Origin: JAVJST01 sp040219295
GTDB lineage: Bacteria > Pseudomonadota > Alphaproteobacteria > Rhodospirillales > Casp-alpha2
Assembly (NCBI GenBank): GCA_040219295.1
Contig: JAVJST010000011.1
Location: 908,916-972,915, forward strand
Length of the DNA: 64,000 nt
Reading direction: 5' to 3'
The first letter of the stretch is position 1. Each line of letters opens with the position of its first letter. Shown here one piece after another: positions 59,963-64,000 of this stretch. Made by a program: the position numbers and the translations under genes. Under the pieces are notes generated by a model. It searched no databases and was not told where the DNA came from. It worked only from the letters and a program-made list of their open reading frames with translations.

Positions 59963-61513
59963 ATGCCCCACTTCCCGTTCGCCGTCAGACACCTTCCCTA
60001 CCGCCGCCTGCTGCTGGTTCTCCTGGCAATCGGTATCGCATGTTCCCTGCCGATCGGGATCGGCGGCCTGATCGTCGAGAAGACCCGGATCAACCGCGAT
60101 CTCGTGTATTCGGTCGTGCTCGCGTCGTTCGTGGTCAGCGCGGCGGTCGCCGCCGCCTATCTGCTGCTGGTGCGCTGGCCGCGGGTCCTGTTCGGCGAAC
60201 GCTACGTGTTCACGGCGGATTCGGTATCGCTGTGGCGCGGCCGGCGCATGATCGCCTCCCAGCCGCTGTCGTCGTTCTTCGATCTGCGGATCGCGTCGCC
60301 GGCCCGTGGCGGCGCCGAACTCATGCTGTCGTTTCGCCCGAACTCGGGATTTCCCGAGGCCTGCCTGGCGCGCGCCCGCGAGCCCGCGGCCCTGATTCCG
60401 TTCGCCCGGTCGGTCGCCGATCGCCTCAACATCCATTGGCAGGGCGCCGACCGGCCGGTGCCGGACGGCCCGGCGAAGGGCGTGACCTCCATGGTCTGGC
60501 CGGTGGTCAGGGTCGAGCGGGCCGGTTTCGTGCTGGCCTGCGTCTCCGTCCTGCTGGCCTTGGCCTGCATCGAGATCGCGCCCCGATACGTCGGCATCGC
60601 ACCCCGCCAGGCGGTTCTGCCGGCCGATGCCGGGTCCGATCTCGCCTACAAGTGGGCGCGCCCCCATGATACCTATGGCTGGGTCAACGATACCGGAACC
60701 TTCTCCACGACCTACGAGGACATGACGTTTCTCGCCGGCGGCATCCGGCGCAGCGGCGCCGATCATCGCGGGGCGACCGAGGATATCATCGTCGTCGGCG
60801 GCAGCATCACCCAGGGGTACGAGGCGGCCGACGAGGACATCTACGCGTCGCGCCTCGACCACATGCTGCCCGGCCAGCGGGTGCTGAACTTTGCGTCGGG
60901 CGGCTGGGGGACGTACCAGTCCTATCTCCGGGCGCGCGACGCCCTGGCAGCGGGGACGGGCAAGCCGGTCAGGGCCGTCGTCTACGGCCTCTACAGCGAT
61001 CACCGCCGCCGCAATATCGCCCGCCACGACTGGATCATGGCGCTGACCGATACCCGGGGGCGCTATGTGATCCCGCCCCATGTGCGGAGCATCTGGGGCG
61101 ACGACCTCGCGCACCGCGACCTGGATTTCGTCGGCGCGTGGCCCGGCGAATCGCGCTCCATCCTGATCACCTTCCTGCACGAGGTCTACCTGCTGTTCCG
61201 CCACCCGCCGCGCACGACCACGCACATGTACCGCGTCATGCGCGAGATCCTCGTGCTGATGGACGAAGCGGCCCGGGCGCACGACGCCGGGCTGCTGGTC
61301 GCGTTCCTCGATCCGCCGGAGCCGCTGCTGGCGGGCTGGCTCGCCGATCTCGGGATCGAGGCGGCCGATTGTTCCAGTGCGGACTGGCTCGAGCCCCGCT
61401 TCAAGCAGGGCGGCGAGGGGTATCCCAACGCACTGCAGCACCGGCGCTGGGCGGCGTGCATCGCCGCGCACCTGCGCGAACGGGGTTGGGCCGACGGAGC
61501 GCCGGCCGGGTAG
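59963..61513 (+). CDS. Membrane-anchored SGNH-hydrolase-like protein with altered His motif
   Basis: 516 residues from the ATG at 59963; a TTG at 59954 would add three residues. Three hydrophobic segments (about 12-35, 52-72 and 187-204) precede a periplasmic SGNH-like domain. Block I is IIVVGGSITQGYEAADE, with the putative nucleophile Ser 281. The block V region reads GEGYPNALQHRRWA, where the usual pattern is xHPNxxGH: the catalytic His position is Tyr, though a later His remains. It may be a non-hydrolytic or altered acyl-transfer enzyme. Such proteins act in O-acetylation or deacetylation of surface glycans. Divergent from the GT-C-like gene by 90 bp. Confidence 0.78.
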   Translation: MPHFPFAVRHLPYRRLLLVLLAIGIACSLPIGIGGLIVEKTRINRDLVYSVVLASFVVSAAVAAAYLLLVRWPRVLFGERYVFTADSVSLWRGRRMIASQPLSSFFDLRIASPARGGAELMLSFRPNSGFPEACLARAREPAALIPFARSVADRLNIHWQGADRPVPDGPAKGVTSMVWPVVRVERAGFVLACVSVLLALACIEIAPRYVGIAPRQAVLPADAGSDLAYKWARPHDTYGWVNDTGTFSTTYEDMTFLAGGIRRSGADHRGATEDIIVVGGSITQGYEAADEDIYASRLDHMLPGQRVLNFASGGWGTYQSYLRARDALAAGTGKPVRAVVYGLYSDHRRRNIARHDWIMALTDTRGRYVIPPHVRSIWGDDLAHRDLDFVGAWPGESRSILITFLHEVYLLFRHPPRTTTHMYRVMREILVLMDEAARAHDAGLLVAFLDPPEPLLAGWLADLGIEAADCSSADWLEPRFKQGGEGYPNALQHRRWAACIAAHLRERGWADGAPAG

Positions 61514-61522
61514 GAAGAACGC

Positions 61523-62632
61523 TCAGTCGCCGGCCGGGAACAGGCGGTCGACCGCGGCGCTGACGATGCGCGCGACCTTGGCCTGACCCGCCTTGTTGTA
61601 GTGGATCCAGTCGTAAAACAGCCGGCTGTCCTTCGGCAGGTCGCGGGCCAGGTCGATCAGCGCGACGCCGCGCTGCCCGGCGACGGATCGCAGCACGTCG
61701 TTGTACGCCTCGAGCACCTGCCAGCGCGTCGCGCCGTCGACGGCGCCGGTGACGTCCTCGTGCCGCGTGGCGCCGAGGTCGAAACCGGTGGCCGGATCGG
61801 TTGCCGGTCCGAACAGCGCCGGCTGGGTGATCAGCACCGGCTCGATCCCGTGATCGCGAACCAGCGCCACCAGGGCGTCGATGCGCTCGCGGTAGGCCGG
61901 GATGAAATCGTTCAGGTGGGTCGCGAGGACGGCGTCGCGGGCCCCGGGCGAAAGTGCGAACCGGTCGGTGGCGCCCAGCGACGTCGCCCAGTCGGCGTGA
62001 AAGCCGTGCACCAGGCCGAGCTGCTTGGCCCGGCCGGCGCGGCGCATCAGGTTCACCAGCTTGCCGATTTCCGTGCGGCGCCGCAGCCAGTCGCCGATCT
62101 CGGCCGATTCCAGCCGGTCGTCGAAGTGGTGCGGCGCGTCGTAGCCGACGTCGTTGATGCCGATCATGTAGAAGATCTTCTCGGGCCCGAGATCGATCAG
62201 GTAGTCCCTTGTCAGCACGAGGTGGCCGAAACTGCTGTGGCCGTCGAACCCGGCGTTGTTGATCCAGAGCGTCGGCCGCTGCGGCCGCTGCAGCCGTTCG
62301 ACCCCGGCGACCCAGGTGTCGTCGTCGTTGAAGTAGAACGATTCGGTCGTGCTGCCGCCGACGAAGATCCACTTCTCCCGGTCCTCCGGGTTCGCCGGCC
62401 AGTCCTCGCCGCGAAAGCCGAGCCGGTTCTTGCGGTGCACGATGACGTCGTCCATGCCGGGCGTCGCGACGTCCGGGCTGATCTCGTAGACCCGGCCGAC
62501 CGGCAGGGTGATCCTGTCGGCGATGACGCGGGTCTCGAACGGATCGGCGACGCGCAGGACAACCTCGGCGGCGAGGACACTGATCATCAGCGAGGCGACG
62601 ACCAGCGCCGAGTTCTGCAGGAACCGTTTCAT
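61523..62632 (-). CDS. SGNH/GDSL-family hydrolase, exported or membrane-anchored
   Basis: 369 residues. An N-terminal hydrophobic segment (SALVVASLMISVLAAEVVL) serves as signal or anchor. The SGNH blocks are intact: IFVGGSTTESFYFND (Ser 94), the Gly/Asn oxyanion region NNAGFDGHSSFG and MIGINDVGYD, and block V YDWIHYNKAGQ with Asp 341 and His 344. The expected role is ester hydrolysis or acyl transfer on an envelope glycan. It is 83 bp downstream of the amidase gene on the same strand and converges on the other SGNH gene (9 bp between stops), so the two SGNH proteins may act on related substrates. Confidence 0.88.
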   Translation of the reverse strand: MKRFLQNSALVVASLMISVLAAEVVLRVADPFETRVIADRITLPVGRVYEISPDVATPGMDDVIVHRKNRLGFRGEDWPANPEDREKWIFVGGSTTESFYFNDDDTWVAGVERLQRPQRPTLWINNAGFDGHSSFGHLVLTRDYLIDLGPEKIFYMIGINDVGYDAPHHFDDRLESAEIGDWLRRRTEIGKLVNLMRRAGRAKQLGLVHGFHADWATSLGATDRFALSPGARDAVLATHLNDFIPAYRERIDALVALVRDHGIEPVLITQPALFGPATDPATGFDLGATRHEDVTGAVDGATRWQVLEAYNDVLRSVAGQRGVALIDLARDLPKDSRLFYDWIHYNKAGQAKVARIVSAAVDRLFPAGD

Positions 62633-62715
62633 GACACGGTGATCCTACCCGGCTTCGCGGGTCCTGTGCGCGCGTCGCGCGAGGCGCATCGGCGTCATGC
62701 GGAAGTCGCGGATGG

Positions 62716-63525
62716 TCATGCGTCGGACCGTACGGTGCCGGGAACGCGCGCGCAGTCCCTGAGGTACGGCAGCCGTGCCTGCGCCGCATGCACGGTTGCG
62801 GCATCGATCGTCGCCGTCAGCACGACCGGTTCGGGGCCGGCGCGCGCCACGTCGCGACCCCAGGGATCGGCGATGCAGCTGCCGCCGTAGTACGCCGAAC
62901 GGCCCTCGCGGCCGGCGTGGTTGGCATAGAGCAGGTAGACGCCGTTCTCGAACGCGCGGGTCGGAATGACCCTTTGCGCGACCTGGTCCCACTGCTCGAC
63001 CAGGGCCGTCGGGACGCAGACCACCTCGGCCCCCAGTTTCGCGACGTTGCGCACGGTCTCGGGGAACTCGGCCTCGTAGCAGATGATGACCGCGATGCGC
63101 ACGCCCTTGACGGTGAACAGCGTCAGGCCCCCGTCGGCGGCGAAGTAGTCGGCCTCGAAGCCCGGCGGCAGCAGCGTCTTGCGGTGGTTGGCCAGCGTCG
63201 CGCCGTCGGCGCCGATCGCCAGCGCCGAGTTGAAGACCGTGTCGCCGTCGCGTTCCGGGTAGCCGTAGACGATCGCCATGCCGGTCTCGCGGGCGAGCGC
63301 CGAGACGCGCCCTGCGAAATCGCCGTCGGCGGCTTCGGCGTAGCGGTGCAGGTCGCCGCCGACGTCGTAGCCGGAAACGAAGACCTCGGGGCAGACCAGC
63401 AGGTCGTTGCCACCGGCCAGCGCGCGGGCCTGTTCGTCGAGCCACGCAAAGCGCGCGTCGGGGCCGTGCAGCGCCGCGTCGTGCTGCGCGATGGCAACCC
63501 GGAGCGTTCGGTCCTCGGTCGTCAA
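62716..63525 (-). CDS. Carbon-nitrogen hydrolase (nitrilase superfamily amidase)
   Basis: 269 residues. The start is a TTG at 63525 with an excellent GGAGGA 6 nt upstream (complement of 63532-63537). The catalytic triad of the superfamily is complete: Glu 47 in LLVCPEVF, Lys 116 in NHRKTLLP and Cys 149 in VIICYEAEFPE. The length and the ANHAGREG and YYGGS motifs suggest an aliphatic or omega-type amidase rather than a true nitrilase. It hydrolyses C-N bonds in the cytoplasm; the substrate is unknown. It is the first gene of a pair with the SGNH hydrolase. No regulator is adjacent. Confidence 0.93.
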   Translation of the reverse strand: MTTEDRTLRVAIAQHDAALHGPDARFAWLDEQARALAGGNDLLVCPEVFVSGYDVGGDLHRYAEAADGDFAGRVSALARETGMAIVYGYPERDGDTVFNSALAIGADGATLANHRKTLLPPGFEADYFAADGGLTLFTVKGVRIAVIICYEAEFPETVRNVAKLGAEVVCVPTALVEQWDQVAQRVIPTRAFENGVYLLYANHAGREGRSAYYGGSCIADPWGRDVARAGPEPVVLTATIDAATVHAAQARLPYLRDCARVPGTVRSDA

Positions 63526-63871
63526 ATCCGTTCCTCCGATGGCGGCGGCCGGTTCCCGGCCCGGCCCCTCCGCGACACTCTAGGGGCGGGGGCGGCGCAA
63601 AGGAAAGATCGGATGTCGGGCGCGAGGGAAATGGCCCGCCTCATCCTGACCGGAAAAGGTCATTTTGGTCATTTGTCCCGCGACCGATTCTTTAAACCGT
63701 TGAGAACGCTCAGAACGAGTCCCGGAAAGAGGGTCATTCAGGGTCATAAATGGTCATTACGGTCATCGTTTCTCGCGTTTCTTGATGGACCGACCGGCGC
63801 CGAAGGCTTCGCCCATTCCCTGCCTATCGCGGCCCATTCGATGCCTGTTTCCTGCAGATCTTGATCTGCCC
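63526..63871. other. Gene-free gap with clustered GGTCAT repeats
   Basis: 346 bp without a convincing gene. GGTCAT occurs six times on the plus strand, at 63658, 63667, 63732, 63742, 63752 and 63761, so four consecutive copies are 9-10 bp apart, near one helical turn. A short AT-rich stretch (TTCTTTAAACC) lies between the two clusters. The spacing suggests a protein-binding array, but no regulated gene is obvious. Confidence 0.4.
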
Positions 63872-64000
63872 CCATTGAATTGGTCCACCTTTGAGTTAAG
63901 GAATCCAAGGGAGGATCGATATGGCGAAGAGAAGCTACAAGCCGGAAGAGATTGTCGCGAAGCTGCGACAGGTTGATGTTCTGCACAGCCAGGGCATGAC
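63872..64000 (+). mobile_element. IS3-family insertion sequence, left end (cut by window)
   Basis: The terminal inverted repeat starts TGATCTGCCCCC at 63872, a form typical of IS3-family ends, followed by about 49 bp to the transposase start. The right end lies outside the window, so length, group and target duplication cannot be given. Insertion beside the surface-polymer cluster is consistent with a genome-plasticity boundary. Confidence 0.8.
63921..64000 (+). CDS. IS3-family transposase OrfA, N-terminal fragment
   Basis: Only 26 codons are in the window. ATG 63921 follows GGGAGG at 63909-63914. The encoded start, MAKRSYKPEEIVAKLRQVD, is the helix-turn-helix head of IS3-type OrfA (K-R-x-Y/F-x-x-E-x-I-V/I-x-x-L), which binds the element ends before transposition. 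In this family a programmed frameshift usually fuses OrfA to the DDE-bearing OrfB; that part lies beyond the edge. Confidence 0.85.
   Translation, partial: MAKRSYKPEEIVAKLRQVDVLHSQGM

Noticed and set aside
59873..61471. Open extension of the GT-C-like membrane protein to about 1,000 residues.
   Set aside because: The extra part is antisense to the SGNH-like gene, low in hydrophobic structure and lacks motifs; the ATG at 59872 gives a normal membrane protein.
62788..63864. A 358-residue plus-strand frame over the amidase gene and the following gap.
   Set aside because: It is antisense to the amidase with its full Glu-Lys-Cys triad and has no motif of its own.

Overview
The window is GC-rich, densely packed bacterial DNA. 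Most open frames in it are shadows of real genes. The gene content suggests an alphaproteobacterium, possibly a Rhodospirillales-type or marine lineage: a PAS_5-type small PAS protein, a FecR-headed giant RTX protein with a PrtD/HlyD/TolC-type exporter, and B12-radical-SAM surface-chemistry genes. This placement is an inference from gene content. There is no rRNA or other phylogenetic marker in the window.

Layout. (1) 1-1325: the end of a peptide/nickel-type ABC importer operon (two ATPases overlapping by ATGA). (2) 1550-4590: a PAS_5-like protein and an FkbM-type methyltransferase with a long unassigned tail, convergent with a pirin. (3) 4654-6484, minus strand: a two-gene unit of a Pro/Ala-rich exported protein and a PilZ (c-di-GMP receptor) protein, divergent from the giant gene. 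(4) 6871-42285: one uninterrupted 35.4-kb gene for an 11,804-residue RTX surface protein. Its order is: N-terminal module, FecR domain, about 3,100 residues of Ala-rich helical stalk, a block of nine cadherin/VCBS-like Ig repeats, RTX with an inserted propeller-like block, RTX with an inserted seven-bladed FG-GAP propeller, a passenger-like beta region, RTX, five LamG-like domains with further Ig-like domains, and a long C-terminal RTX block. (5) 42367-50192: a TIGR03032-like protein carrying a histone-H1-like Lys/Ala tail, then the type I secretion ATPase, the HlyD adaptor, a small minus-strand protein, a PaaK/CapK-like adenylate-forming enzyme and a TolC-like outer-membrane channel. (6) 50206-59872: a surface glycan, lipid or natural-product cluster of methyltransferase, GT2, asparagine-synthetase-like enzyme, two cobalamin-type radical SAM proteins and two GT-C-like membrane proteins. 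(7) 59963-63525: two SGNH-family proteins and a nitrilase-family amidase. (8) 63872-64000: the left end of an IS3-family insertion sequence, cut by the window edge.

How the genes fit together. The giant protein has no Sec signal and ends in RTX repeats, so the adjacent ABC/HlyD/TolC set is its likely exporter. The divergent PilZ gene makes c-di-GMP control of the surface programme plausible but unproven. Regions 2, 5 and 6 supply methyl, glycosyl, amide and radical chemistry that could build or decorate a cell-surface polymer.

Most notable observation. The giant protein is built by nesting. Whole domains are inserted at recurrent loops of other domains: two different propellers sit at the same point of the RTX cassette, and a recurring ~100-residue beta module interrupts at least five Ig-like repeats at the same hairpin. 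Uninterrupted copies of each host domain in the same protein serve as internal controls.
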